In this document: positions 50,442-60,400 of the stretch, one piece after another | Position numbering within the stretch: the stretch's first letter is position 1 | Layout: the number at the start of each line of letters is the position of its first letter | Assembly (NCBI GenBank): GCA_938743325.2 | Contig: OW568863.1 | Location: 248,001-312,000, forward strand | DNA: 64,000 nt | Source: Pycnococcus provasolii | Taxonomy: Eukaryota; Chlorophyta; Pseudoscourfieldiophyceae; Pseudoscourfieldiales; Pycnococcaceae | Direction of reading: 5' to 3' | Made by a program: the position numbers and the translations under genes | The notes under the pieces: generated by a model | Told to the model about the DNA's origin: nothing | The model's database searches: none | Seen by the model: the letters and a program-made list of their open reading frames with translations, nothing else

Positions 50442-50562
50442 CCTCTTCTAACTCCATTGTTGATTCGAAGAAGGTTGATTCAAATAGTAATTCTTAAGCG
50501 ATTTGTTTAGTTACTCTTTTAAAACTTAAGTATTATGTGTGCGGACTTCCAACACTAGCTAG

Positions 50563-50796
50563 TGTGGCGGCGAGCTCAAGCCGTCCTCTTTCACTACACG
50601 TAAGACCGCCAAGCCTACGGTAGACACACCTTAAGTAAAAGTTAAGAGTGGTTGAGTTACACGGAGGATACTAAGGGAGGTCCCTCGAGAGAGGGGGATC
50701 ACGTGATAACCTCCTCATAGTGGGCACTGCCCGTTATAAGGGGGGCTGATGAATCACGTGACCACCTCCCTGTTGGGGGTTTTGGCAGTTCGGCGT
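50563..50796. repeat. 234-bp direct repeat, copy 2
   Basis: Second copy, separated from the first by 121 bp of AT-richer DNA. Perfect identity suggests a very recent event. Confidence 0.85.
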
Positions 50797-50822
50797 ATCC
50801 CGTTTAGGGGTTCACCTCACAG

Positions 50823-51349
50823 TGTCGGCTACTCGCTCAAAGGCGGGAGGTAGTAGGTGTGGGTGCGGCGCGGCCACCTGCTGCTGCCGCGTCCCCTGCA
50901 GGTAATAATAAGATGAAACAACCTTTTGGGGGCTCATGATCGAGGATCGAGAGCCCTCCCCCATTCCTACATGACGACGACGATTGCTCGTGTCTCCCAA
51001 GTTAAGCAAGCGCGTAAGCGCTACAATTTGCGGAAACTGGGAGCATCTCGCGCAAGGTATAGGCAGACGCCTGGTGGATGATGTTGTCAAGAAGGTGCGT
51101 AAAGCTTGGGCGGAAATGGACGACGAACGCGTGGAGATCGTGGATAGTCGCGACTTCCATAACAAAACATTTGCGCGGCGTTTGCTCGACTTGCATGTGG
51201 AGGAGATGGCGGTGCCTGGAAGTCTCGTCGGAACTCGGAAGCTGGTGTTTGTGACAAGGAACCAACGATTGCTTTGGGTGACAGGCGCGACCACCATGTT
51301 GAACGCCACTGTGCCTACCGCGCAGGGCACGTCCATGTGTTGGTGACCA
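50823..51349 (+). pseudogene. Broken second copy of the deaminase-like gene
   Basis: It begins SATRSKAGGSRCGCGAAT (50826-50880), is disrupted for about 170 bases, then continues VVKKVRKAWAEMDDERVE (about 51084-51140), HNKTFARRLLDL and, after a frame change, DKEPTIALGDRRDHHVERHC and AGHVHVLVTTS before breaking off. The intact gene has DHHAERHC and HVHVLLTT at these places. The HAE triad is HVE here, the CxxC pair is absent and the zinc finger is missing. The reading frame is broken at least twice. Confidence 0.75.
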
Positions 51350-51559
51350 CCTCCTATCATGTGGGCTTGGGGAGGAACAACCAGTCACCACCAAGCAAGG
51401 AAACGAGAGGGAAATAACGGCCATGGTAAACCCCGAATAATTCGTTTGTTTGGATGATTATTCGGGGTTCGTTGGGTTCAGAAGTCCTTGCCCTTATCCA
51501 ATAGGTTTATCCAATCCACTTTTTTTTTATCTTTTCCATTTCCTTCTCGAGAAGAAAAA

Positions 51560-52462
51560 ATGCGCCGCCGCGGTCACGGCGCGCGCCGCGTCGTCTCCAA
51601 GTCGTCCACGACGTCCGCCCTGCTGCCCGTCGCGTCCGTCGACCAGCTCGAGCGAATCATGGCGAGAAACGCGCGCAAAGTCATCGTCACTGTCGTCACG
51701 GGCGCAACGACGGAGTACCAGTCGCAGGCTTTCCTCGGGCAACTCAACCAAACCATCAGGCAAATGAGAGCGCGTGGCATGACGCCCGCAGACTCGTCCG
51801 TCATATACCTGCACGCAACATCAGAGGAAATCAAAAACAGGCTCAGGAGGTTTTACGCGAAAACGGGACCCTCGGGAGGATTCTGCGTGCCCAGCGCCGT
51901 CATCTTCCACGGAAAGACACACATACGAACCTTCACGGAAAGGGAGGTGCCGAAGCTGCTCGCCGTCGTCTCGGAGGAGGCGAGGACGAGGTACGAGCAG
52001 GCGAAGGCTAAGAAGATGCCGTTCGTCAAACGTGCTGCTTGGGTCGCCAAACGAGGTGCGGCTGCGTACGCCGCGTGGTACACATACCGCAACGTCGTGC
52101 CCTTGGCTCTCCTCGCGTTCGAGAATAACGTCGTCAAGGCTTCATTCTGGAACCGGTTCAAGGACAGATCGAAAAAGCACCTCGCGCACCCGCAAGGCGG
52201 CGACGAGCGCGCGAACGTTGCCGAGTCGATGAAAGTCCTGCGCCGTGCGGCGCTGGCGAGCGACGCCGAGTTCTTCAACGGCGCTGTGCGCCTCAAGGTG
52301 CCGCCCACGGATGACAGCTGGCTCACGACCGTCGAACGCAAGGCATTTCAAGAGCGCGGAGAAGCAAGGCGTGCGCTTGAGCCTGCTCAAGTGGACTACA
52401 ACAAGGAATTTCCAACGAGAGACGGCGTTCGAGAGTACCTGTGGGGAAAGCCAGCGTTGTAG
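51560..52462 (+). CDS. Unknown basic protein with a possible membrane-associated helix
   Basis: 300 residues, ATG at 51560 (MRRRGHGARRVVSKSSTTSA). The earlier in-frame start at 51488 is excluded as a pyrimidine-rich UTR. Residues 40-140 resemble an alpha/beta domain (KVIVTVVTGATTEYQSQAFL, SSVIYLHATSEEIKNRLRRF, CVPSAVIFHGKTHIRTFTER), compatible with a thioredoxin-like fold lacking a CxxC. A Tyr/Ala-rich helix (AAYAAWYTYRNVVPLALLAF) follows, then a charged tail. Basic N-terminus suggests mitochondrial or plastid targeting. No family is recognised. Confidence 0.65.
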   Translation: MRRRGHGARRVVSKSSTTSALLPVASVDQLERIMARNARKVIVTVVTGATTEYQSQAFLGQLNQTIRQMRARGMTPADSSVIYLHATSEEIKNRLRRFYAKTGPSGGFCVPSAVIFHGKTHIRTFTEREVPKLLAVVSEEARTRYEQAKAKKMPFVKRAAWVAKRGAAAYAAWYTYRNVVPLALLAFENNVVKASFWNRFKDRSKKHLAHPQGGDERANVAESMKVLRRAALASDAEFFNGAVRLKVPPTDDSWLTTVERKAFQERGEARRALEPAQVDYNKEFPTRDGVREYLWGKPAL

Positions 52463-52510
52463 CAGTTGCTTACTTTTTTTTACTATAAATAAATAAATAA
52501 TTAGTACTAA

Positions 52511-52724
52511 ATAATTAGAGTCAATAGTCGTCGTACTCGCCGTATTCCACCTCGCTAGCGACAAATGTCGCCAAGTCTGGTACCACCTCCAGTTCCGCCT
52601 TGGCATTCCGCCTGCAAATAATTAGAGTCAATAGTCGTCGTACTCGCCGTATTCCACCTCGCTAGCGACAAATGTCGCCAAGTCTGGTACCACCTCCAGT
52701 TCCGCCTTACCATTCCGCCTGCGC
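52511..52724. repeat. 107-bp tandem duplication of the SPO11 3' end
   Basis: The block beginning ATAATTAGAGTCAATAG at 52511 recurs exactly 107 bases later at 52618, with near identity over stop codon and the last coding codons of the gene that ends at 52628. Only one copy is used as the gene end; the other lies downstream. Confidence 0.9.
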
Positions 52725-54988
52725 ATGGCTTTTGCCTCGCTGAGAATGGTATAGTTCTCGGGGAGCGCGACGAGCCACGCGCCGTCCACGATCGTGCAGA
52801 GCATCGCCTCATCTTTCGCCGTGAGAGGTTGGAATGCGATTGCGGTCGTCGAAGGAACGGCGCTGGTAGTCCCAAACGCTGCAGCATCCATCGCAGCAGC
52901 GTAGTCAGCATCCGCCTGCAGCTGGTCGAGGTGGCACTCTCGCAAGCCGAGCAGCTTGAAGTTGCTGCCCAGCGCGTACCGCGCAGACTCCTGCGTCGTG
53001 GTTGTGGCACCTCCATCTCCACCTCCACCTCCTCGAGGTCGACAGCGTTTCTTCACATTGCTGTTCTTCACAATTTCGGCATCGTCGTCGTCGTGCGGCA
53101 GCATCTTCGCGGGACTGGGAGGAGGAGATGGCGGAAGCGGAAGGGTGCTCCTGCTCGGCGGCGGCGGCGGAATGCATGGACCACCATCCTCCTCACCGCC
53201 GCAATCGTCGTCGTCGTCGTAGCATGAAATCGCAGGCACCGTCGGCTCCGTATTGATTGCGATTTGCTGGAGTCTGGCTGTGAGCTGGTGGACGAGAGAC
53301 ATCCGTTGATGAAGTGCAGCATCTTCGTCGTCGTCGTCGTCGTCGCAACCTCGCAGCTTTTTGGTCGCCATCATAATCTCTTCTTCATTGGTCAGCTCCT
53401 TCATCTCCTCCTGCCCATGCTGCTCATCTCGCTCATTCTGTGGCGTCGTCGTCTGTGGCGGTGGTTCATTGCCGCGACCGCCATGCACACCGCCATACTT
53501 GTACGTCATTGCAATAGCGAGTCCCGCAGGATTCCAGTCCACGAGTCCAAGAAAAACTACCGCGTTGGCAGCGAAGTAGTCGACGGCTTTTTCGTCGCTG
53601 TCCATCAGCAGACTTTCAGCCATGCATGCGCCCATTTCCGCGCGTAGGTGAAAGCAGAATGCACGCGTCGCCAGGTCGGGCATGCCGCGTGCTGTGACGA
53701 CGACGCAGCCTCCTTCGATGCGCTCCCACACTCTCTGCTCGACGAGTTGCTGGAAGACGGCATCTTTCTCCACGATGATGACGAATTGGGAGTTGCACGT
53801 CACCTTCATCTCCGCAATCTCGGAAATGTCTCCAGGTATGGGAATGCCTCCCTTTCCCGTCGTCATTCCATCGAGCTGTGCGCCACGTGCGGTGTGCACG
53901 ACAAGGCAGCCTGCGTACGAGCCTTTGGATGAGCAGCACAAGTGCAGGTCCATGCGACGACACTTCAGGAGTGCGCACGCGCTCTTCACGGCACTTGTGA
54001 CGGAATCGACTTTCGGAAAGAGCGGCGATGGTGGTGGTGGTGGTGATGCTGCAGCAGCCTCGAGGTTGCTGCTGTTGTTGTTGTTGTTGTTCGACGACGA
54101 CGACGACGACGGTTTCAAGAAGCATTCGCGTATGCGATCCGAGAGCCGTGCATCGCTCTCGACAGTCGCGGAAGAAGCCAGGGCTTTTATGCAGTCAACC
54201 GGCGCGAGAGTCTTGAGTAGGTAATACAGGTCGCGAATTGTCCTTGTGCTGTTTGATCGTATCAGTTGGTAGGCTGCGACAATGACGACGAGTGTGCGCA
54301 CGTACAGCGGGTTTGGTTTCGAAGTTGACGACGCGGCGAATTTCAAGGCGCTGGTGACTGGGACTGGTTGCTGGTTGGCGTCCAGGCGTGCGTACGTTCG
54401 CATGAGCGGAGGGGGGGTTGTTGTTGTTGTTGTTGCGGCAGCGGCGGCGGCGGCATCTGCATGTTGTTGTTTGAGAGCGTGCTTGATGTGTTGCAGGACG
54501 AGAGCACGCACGCGATCCTGCACACTGCTCGATCCGTCGTCGTCGTTGTCGTCTTCTTCTTCTCCTTCTGGTTGATTGTTGTTGTGAGAGTAGGGGAACG
54601 AGACATCACCGTGTTGAAGAAGGTCCGTGACCATGCTCATCTCCAGGAGAAGTTGCTGCTGCGAATCCTCGTCGTCGTCGTCGTCGTCGTCGTCGTCCGC
54701 AAGATAAAAGTCAAGGTATTCGTCGTCATCCTCAGGTATCCTATTCATCGTCATCGCCTCAGATGTCGTCGTCGTCGTCGTCCATGGCTGCGTTGGTGGT
54801 AATAAGCGACCCGTGTGGTGTTCGGTTGGAGGATTGTCATTTTCACCACCGTCATCATCACCACCACCAAGAAGAAGAAGTTGACGACCAGAGGAAGAAG
54901 GAGGAGGAGGCTGCTGGTTGTTGTTGTTGTTGTTGTCATTACCATCACGAAGATCATCACGATCACCAGAAGAAATTACGACATCCAT
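52628..54988 (-). CDS. SPO11 / topoisomerase VI subunit A-like protein
   Basis: 786 residues from the ATG at 54988. A poorly conserved, Asp/Asn/Glu-rich N-terminus of about 200 residues precedes the winged-helix (5Y-CAP) domain with the catalytic Tyr region STRTIRDLYYLLKTLA. A Toprim domain follows: SQFVIIVEKDAVFQQLVEQR, GCVVVTARGMPDLATRAF and LVDWNPAGLAIAMTYKYG. This is the SPO11/TOP6A arrangement. Whether it is the meiotic break-maker or the plant-type Topo VI A (needed for endoreduplication) cannot be told; low-complexity insertions (acidic and QQHQQ-like, PPPPPSRSTLPLPPSPPPS) resemble neither. An acidic C-terminal insert lies between Toprim and the last helix. The stop overlaps a 107-bp tandem duplication. 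Confidence 0.88.
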   Translation of the reverse strand: MDVVISSGDRDDLRDGNDNNNNNNQQPPPPSSSGRQLLLLGGGDDDGGENDNPPTEHHTGRLLPPTQPWTTTTTTSEAMTMNRIPEDDDEYLDFYLADDDDDDDDDEDSQQQLLLEMSMVTDLLQHGDVSFPYSHNNNQPEGEEEDDNDDDGSSSVQDRVRALVLQHIKHALKQQHADAAAAAAATTTTTTPPPLMRTYARLDANQQPVPVTSALKFAASSTSKPNPLYVRTLVVIVAAYQLIRSNSTRTIRDLYYLLKTLAPVDCIKALASSATVESDARLSDRIRECFLKPSSSSSSNNNNNNSSNLEAAAASPPPPPSPLFPKVDSVTSAVKSACALLKCRRMDLHLCCSSKGSYAGCLVVHTARGAQLDGMTTGKGGIPIPGDISEIAEMKVTCNSQFVIIVEKDAVFQQLVEQRVWERIEGGCVVVTARGMPDLATRAFCFHLRAEMGACMAESLLMDSDEKAVDYFAANAVVFLGLVDWNPAGLAIAMTYKYGGVHGGRGNEPPPQTTTPQNERDEQHGQEEMKELTNEEEIMMATKKLRGCDDDDDDEDAALHQRMSLVHQLTARLQQIAINTEPTVPAISCYDDDDDCGGEEDGGPCIPPPPPSRSTLPLPPSPPPSPAKMLPHDDDDAEIVKNSNVKKRCRPRGGGGGDGGATTTTQESARYALGSNFKLLGLRECHLDQLQADADYAAAMDAAAFGTTSAVPSTTAIAFQPLTAKDEAMLCTIVDGAWLVALPENYTILSEAKAMRRRNGKAELEVVPDLATFVASEVEYGEYDDY

Positions 54989-55664
54989 CTCCGAAGACGT
55001 CAATGCTGAGAAAGAAATCGTCGTGGAGAAAGCAAAGCAGCAGCAGAGAGAAAGCAGCAGCAGAGAAAGCAGAAGAGAAAGCAGAAGAGAATGCAGAGAA
55101 GAGGCGAGACGAGCACACCACAGAGCACTGACAGGTCACAGAAGTTGAGAGGGAATGCAATGAGAAGAATGATATATAAAAAGCGTGCTTTGCCTGCTTT
55201 TCGTAAATAAAGTGTTTTCTGAAAAAAGAGGAGGGAGGGAGGGAGGGAGAGGGGGAAAAAAAAAAGCCTGCTTCGTCTTTTCTTTCTTCGTCAGGTGTCA
55301 GGGACCGGCCTGCTTCGTCCGTCGTTCCTTCCTTCCGTTTGGAAACAAAACTGTATGTGAACCCCCGAATCAATCAAACCCCGAAATAAACCCCGAAGGA
55401 CAAGCGAAGGATAGGAAAAAGGAAGGAACCTTACATAGATAGTCTAGGGGATAATTGTTCAATCCAACGAGGGATCCCCCTCCACAGGGACAAGGCGTTA
55501 AATGTTCCCTATACTTTTAGGATGCAAGCCGCCGCCTTATCCGCTTGCTTTCCCCTGAGGTTTTCCTCCGACGACGACGACAACAATTTCACAGAAAACA
55601 CTTGTTAGGTTTTGTGAGGCGAGGCTTTTGTGAGGTTTTTGTCTTATAATATAGCCTTGGTGTC
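54989..55664. other. Divergent intergenic region, GA-rich repeats
   Basis: GAGAAAGCAG(CA) units occur about five times at 55025-55100 and a poly-A/GGGA run near 55230-55265. No gene seen. Confidence 0.5.
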
Positions 55665-57332
55665 ATGAACTCCTCTGTTTTAAATAATAAGCTTAAGTCA
55701 TGTCGGCGCTCGTCCTCCGGTGCTGCGTCGTCGTCATCCTCAGCCTCATCAACATCGTCCTTATGGTCGGCTTATGGTGGTGAGCAACAACCCTGGGGTG
55801 TTTGTCGACGTGGGGGACGACGACGACGACGACACGTCATGGGTGCGCCGACGCATGCAAATCACGTACACAAGAATGGGCCACATTTTGCAAACATTGG
55901 TGTCGTCGTCGCAACTCGCAGCAGCAGCAGCAACCAACAAGGTCCGCCACATGCTGGGACCGCGCTGTTTCCACACATGCCACACAATAAAAGCAACTTG
56001 CAGCAGCAGCAGGTGTGGCGTCTCTACGCATCCAAAAAAGACGACGACAACTCGGACTCGGACTCCGAATCAGGATCCGATGACCCCAAGAAGAAAAAAC
56101 AAGACGAAGACGACAACGACGACGACGCGGAAGACCTGAACAAGTTTGACGACGAGGAAAACGACATGTGGGCAAAGCTGGAGAAGATGCAAAAGAAGGA
56201 CGAAAGTGCGAAAAAATTCGACGTGTCGATGATGGGAATCTCGGGGGCGGAACGAGGCGAACAGTTCTCGGAAGGTGTTCTTAAAGAACTGTACGGCGAG
56301 AACATCGACGACATCAAAAAGAAGGCGCAGGTGGCTTCCAACATACGTGCACGCAAGAAAGACGAGAAGCTTTCGCAAATTCTCGGCGAGACGGACGTCG
56401 AGTACGAAAGAGAGGATGGCGAGTACGAGAGCGACTACGACAGGTGGGGTGTGCCAACGAAATACAAGAGAAATCCCATCATGCGTATCGCGTTCGCGTT
56501 CAAGCTCGGATGGTTCACCGGCTGGGAGGTGTTCCAGGAGGAGTTCAACCCACGCGCACTTGCGCTTCTAAAACTCTTCTGGAACATGCCCGTGATTGGC
56601 TCCGCTCTGCAGGCGAGCACCATCGGGCTGTGGAACTTCTACAACGAGTCGAGAGACAAGAACGCGAAAGATCGGCGCGAGGCGAAGCTGAAGTTTCTCA
56701 AGTTCCTGGAGACATTCCGACTGAGGATCCGTCACGTGATCATCGACACTCCCGTTGCCATCAAGTTCTACACGAAGCGCAAGAGGAGCGCATTCAGGCA
56801 AGCTCACCAACTCGGCGTGCGTCCGATAACGTGGATTGACCGCGTCTTGCAGAATGTCGTGCTGTTCGTGTACCTCAGCTTCGCGCCAAACTGCAGCATT
56901 CTCTGGACATTCGCCCTACCTCTCGCTTACGTGCTGTCGTTCCGCGCGATCCAGTGGCGCGAAAGGCACAAGTACGACTTCAAGGACTTTTCACAACGCA
57001 TCTCCTCGAGGCAGCTCTGGGACATTCCCGGCATGGGAGGCAAGGGATTTCTTAGGACGCCTGACAACCTCGTGCTCGTGCGTCTGTATCCCATCAAGCT
57101 CGAGCAGCTGGTGATGGTGCTCGTACTTGGCACATGGGCAATCTGGGGCAATCTTGAGGCGACGGGAGCAATCAGCCTTTTCGGCGAACCATTCGACAGC
57201 GTGTTCAGGTTCATCACCCAGCCGTGGTCGAGTGAAGCGGTGCGTCCCTTCTGGGACACGCGCTTCGTGCCTGGCTTCAACATGCAGGCTCCTCGTGACA
57301 TTTTCTCCACGTGGGTGCCGGGGATCATGTAG
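55665..57332 (+). CDS. Unknown organelle-targeted multi-span membrane protein
   Basis: 555 residues, ATG at 55665, single exon. The N-terminus is Ser/Arg-rich (KLKSCRRSSSGAASSSSSAS), typical of a plastid transit peptide. An acidic linker (DDNSDSDSESGSDDPKKKK) follows, then a conserved region (FAFKLGWFTGWEVFQEEFNP, RHVIIDTPVAIKFYTKRKRS, AIQWRERHKYDFKDFSQRI) with hydrophobic segments near VLQNVVLFVYLSFAPNCSIL, LWTFALPLAYVLSF and VMVLVLGTWAIWGNL. I do not recognise the family; CemA was considered but does not fit. Its size, transit-like start and neighbours suggest a thylakoid or envelope protein. Confidence 0.65.
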   Translation: MNSSVLNNKLKSCRRSSSGAASSSSSASSTSSLWSAYGGEQQPWGVCRRGGRRRRRHVMGAPTHANHVHKNGPHFANIGVVVATRSSSSNQQGPPHAGTALFPHMPHNKSNLQQQQVWRLYASKKDDDNSDSDSESGSDDPKKKKQDEDDNDDDAEDLNKFDDEENDMWAKLEKMQKKDESAKKFDVSMMGISGAERGEQFSEGVLKELYGENIDDIKKKAQVASNIRARKKDEKLSQILGETDVEYEREDGEYESDYDRWGVPTKYKRNPIMRIAFAFKLGWFTGWEVFQEEFNPRALALLKLFWNMPVIGSALQASTIGLWNFYNESRDKNAKDRREAKLKFLKFLETFRLRIRHVIIDTPVAIKFYTKRKRSAFRQAHQLGVRPITWIDRVLQNVVLFVYLSFAPNCSILWTFALPLAYVLSFRAIQWRERHKYDFKDFSQRISSRQLWDIPGMGGKGFLRTPDNLVLVRLYPIKLEQLVMVLVLGTWAIWGNLEATGAISLFGEPFDSVFRFITQPWSSEAVRPFWDTRFVPGFNMQAPRDIFSTWVPGIM

Positions 57333-57476
57333 AGGTGGAGTTGGATTTGTTTTGTTTGTTTGTTTGATCTTTTTTTTGGTTGAGAAAAGAATGCAACATT
57401 ATTTTGCTTTTTTGTTTTTTGCTACAGAAATGCAGGCTTTAATTTTGCAACAAAAGAAAACACTCTACAAGAAGAT

Positions 57477-60400
57477 TCATGTGTAACCTCTGCGAACAGC
57501 CGTGTGGTAAATCTCGTGGTAGTCGATCGACGAACTCGCCCAACTCCAATCCTGTTGTTGTGTGATACAATTGTGAGTGAACCCACACAAAAACAAAATC
57601 TTCCATTCAAATTTTCAAAGCACGCCATCCAAATCAACCCTCATCAGTGCTTGAAATATTTTTGTCAACACTGAAAACAAAACCTTAGTTTTTGTTTTCT
57701 TGCAGACAGTACAAATAACATTGAGATAATCACTGGGATGATTCGCCACCACCACCCCTGCATGCACACACACACACACCCACACCAAAAAAAATCAAAT
57801 CAAATCAAATCAAAGAGAAAACGCAAAAGTAAATGTGATTGATTCGTACCTGCATCATGTTGCGCTTCACGCGTGCGCTCCATGCATCCGGTCTGTTCTC
57901 GTAAACGTCTATGGCGCGAAGTAGCGTCTCCTCCAGAGCATTAGGCTCAGCCTTCTCGAACGAAAATCCCGCACATCCTTTCGGGTCCTTGCCAGCTCCT
58001 GACGCCCGGATTGAGTGGAAGGGAGGCGGATGTGTGCTCGAGATGCGACGATTCCGTGGTGATGGATTCACTTCGTCGCGCCTCGCGAAGGACAGCCGCA
58101 ACAGCGCCGCCTCGAAATCCTCGCCAGCCTGACGCTTCGCCTCGGCATCGTGCCGCTCGCCCGCAACGAAGCTCGTCATGGCGGCTGGCTTGAATTGCTT
58201 CGACTCCTCTGACGTGTCCAGGACACGTTTTCCAAAATTGTTAAAGATGTACTTTGGCGGGCGCTCGAGCGTCTCAAGATCCACGACGGTGTCCGCCAAG
58301 CCACCGGTGCTGCGCACCAGCGGCAGTGCGCCGTATCGCATGGCAACGAGCTGCGTCAAACCACATGGCTCAAACATGCTCGGAACGAGCATGATGTCGC
58401 ATGCCGCGTAGCACCAACGTCCGAACGCCTCGTCAAATTGCAGATTAATGCTCACCACCTGCTCAGGGTATCTGCGCTGCAGTTCGTCGCGCAGCCTGTT
58501 GAAGTCGTTGCCAATCCCGCCGTCGCTCGGCGAGCCGAGAATGAAGAAAGGCACGCCGCTCCTGCAGCACACCTCCGCGGCATGGCGAACCAAGTGTAGG
58601 CCCTTCTGATTAGCGAGTCGTCCGACAAATCCGACGAGCGGCTTGCCGCTGTCGACCAGCTGCCGCAGCTGAGCCGGCCTGGCGTCTGAATTGCTGCGAG
58701 CGCAGCTCTCGAGGAACCAGCGCACCTTGCATGCGCGCTTACCCTTTGCCACGCTCTCGCCGTCGTACACAAAGCGAGGGCCGAGCGCCACGTCGTTCCG
58801 AGGATCGAACGAGCTGATTTCGATGCCATTCACCACGCCGTACAGCTTGTCGACGATCGCCGACGGCTCCGTGCCTTGCGGCGACGGCAGAGGATCGAAG
58901 AAGCGTTTGTCATTGATGATTTCGCGTGCATACGTGGGACTGACGGTGGTAAGTGCGCTGCAGAAGCGGGAGTGGAACATCAAATGCTCGGCGCCGTGGT
59001 GCATGTTGTGCACTGTAAGCACGCTCGTGGGTCGAGTGAGCGATCCGTCGGACGGCAGATGCGAGCCATGCTGCGACGCCATCTCGCAGGCAAACGACGT
59101 CGTCCAGTCGTGCGCGTGCACGACATCCACCGACGTGCCCGCATCGTAGTGGTCCGCACTGCTGGTCCACAACGCTCCCTGGTGAGAGCACGTGTAGTAC
59201 ACAGATGCGCGGCTAAAACTGCGGAACGTTTCGGTGTCAGAGTTCCCGCGACCGTACACGCACCCTTGCTCAAATGCGCCCGTGGAGTCGTTTCGGAAAA
59301 AGTAGACGGGAATCGTCGACCCGTCGAACCACCACGCGCCGTCCGTTCCCACCTCGATCTGACCCTTGCACACGCTCCAGTTCTGATTGTCGAAGCTAAA
59401 CGTGTCCCACGCGCGAGATCCGTCATCGCCGGTAACGAAGCGCACGGCATCGTACCTGCCGACGTCGTAGTGAGGAAGGCAGATTGACACGCGGTGACCA
59501 GCACGAGCACTCTCGCAGCCCAGACCGTAAACGACGTCGCCGAGGCCGCCAACCTTCGCGATGGGCGCACACTCCGCCGTAATGTGCACGACGTTCAGCG
59601 AGCGCACGTCGCGAACGGCGCAGTCCTGGGTGACGTGAACACAGTACAGCAGCCCTCCGTTGTCGTCCACGAGACGAGGATCCTGCGAACGGTACTTTGC
59701 CGAATTGGCATCGTCGTCCGAGAAAGGCTCGTCTGCGCGCACGCCCGCGGCGTTCGGAACGTCGGTCGACGTCAGCGCCGCGGTGTGAGCCGCGGCCCTT
59801 GCCGCCGCCTCGTCAGCCTTCATCAGGTCAATTGCAGCCTCCACCGCATCCGATCCGTGCACCGTCTCAACCGCGGACGCCGGATCCATTGCAAACGACG
59901 CGTCCACGCGCTGCACCCAGTCGGGAAGCGGCGGAATGTCCGCCTCGAAGGCTGCCGCGAATGCGCTGCCGACGTCGTCGGTGATCGCCGCACCGGTGCC
60001 GCCCTTTGAGGACTTAGCCGCGAGCGTTGACCATGTGGGATCGGAGGAGCTCACCGGGACCATGCGAACGACTCGCGGCAGGCCTGCAGCCATCGCCATC
60101 GCCTCCGCCACGGGCGAGCCTCGGTTGTACGTAAGCGCGGCGTAGATGGACCGCCCTGTGAAGCAGTGTCCGTACATCGGGCCGTCGACGCTTTTGTACA
60201 GCAACTTGCCGGTGCGCCCGAGCGCGAGGCTGGAACCAGCGGGAAGAAGCGCGGCCACCGAGAGGTGCGCCTGGCGAGACGAGTGGAGCGCGCTGACACG
60301 CTCGGCAACACGCGCACCTGCGAGCGCGCCGGCGCTCGCCACCGCATGGCTCGCAACCTCGGCCCAGTCCTCATCCGCGACGAGCGCGAGCTGCCTCGCG

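Larger units (their letters stand above)
49841..51559. other. Repeat-rich interval with broken deaminase-like gene copies
   Basis: This gap holds the N-terminal remnant at 50052-50183, two identical 234-bp direct repeats (50208-50441 and 50563-50796), a second broken gene copy (50823-51349), and an inverted repeat AACCCCGAATAA/TTATTCGGGGTT at about 51430-51470. No intact gene is seen. Confidence 0.6.

Noticed and set aside
50208-50796. Definite LTR retrotransposon
   Set aside because: Direct repeats are present but TG..CA ends, primer-binding site, polypurine tract and target duplication were not found; kept as a repeat only.
55665-57332. CemA chloroplast envelope protein
   Set aside because: Considered because of the membrane segments and basic character, but the characteristic CemA C-terminal motif was not seen.
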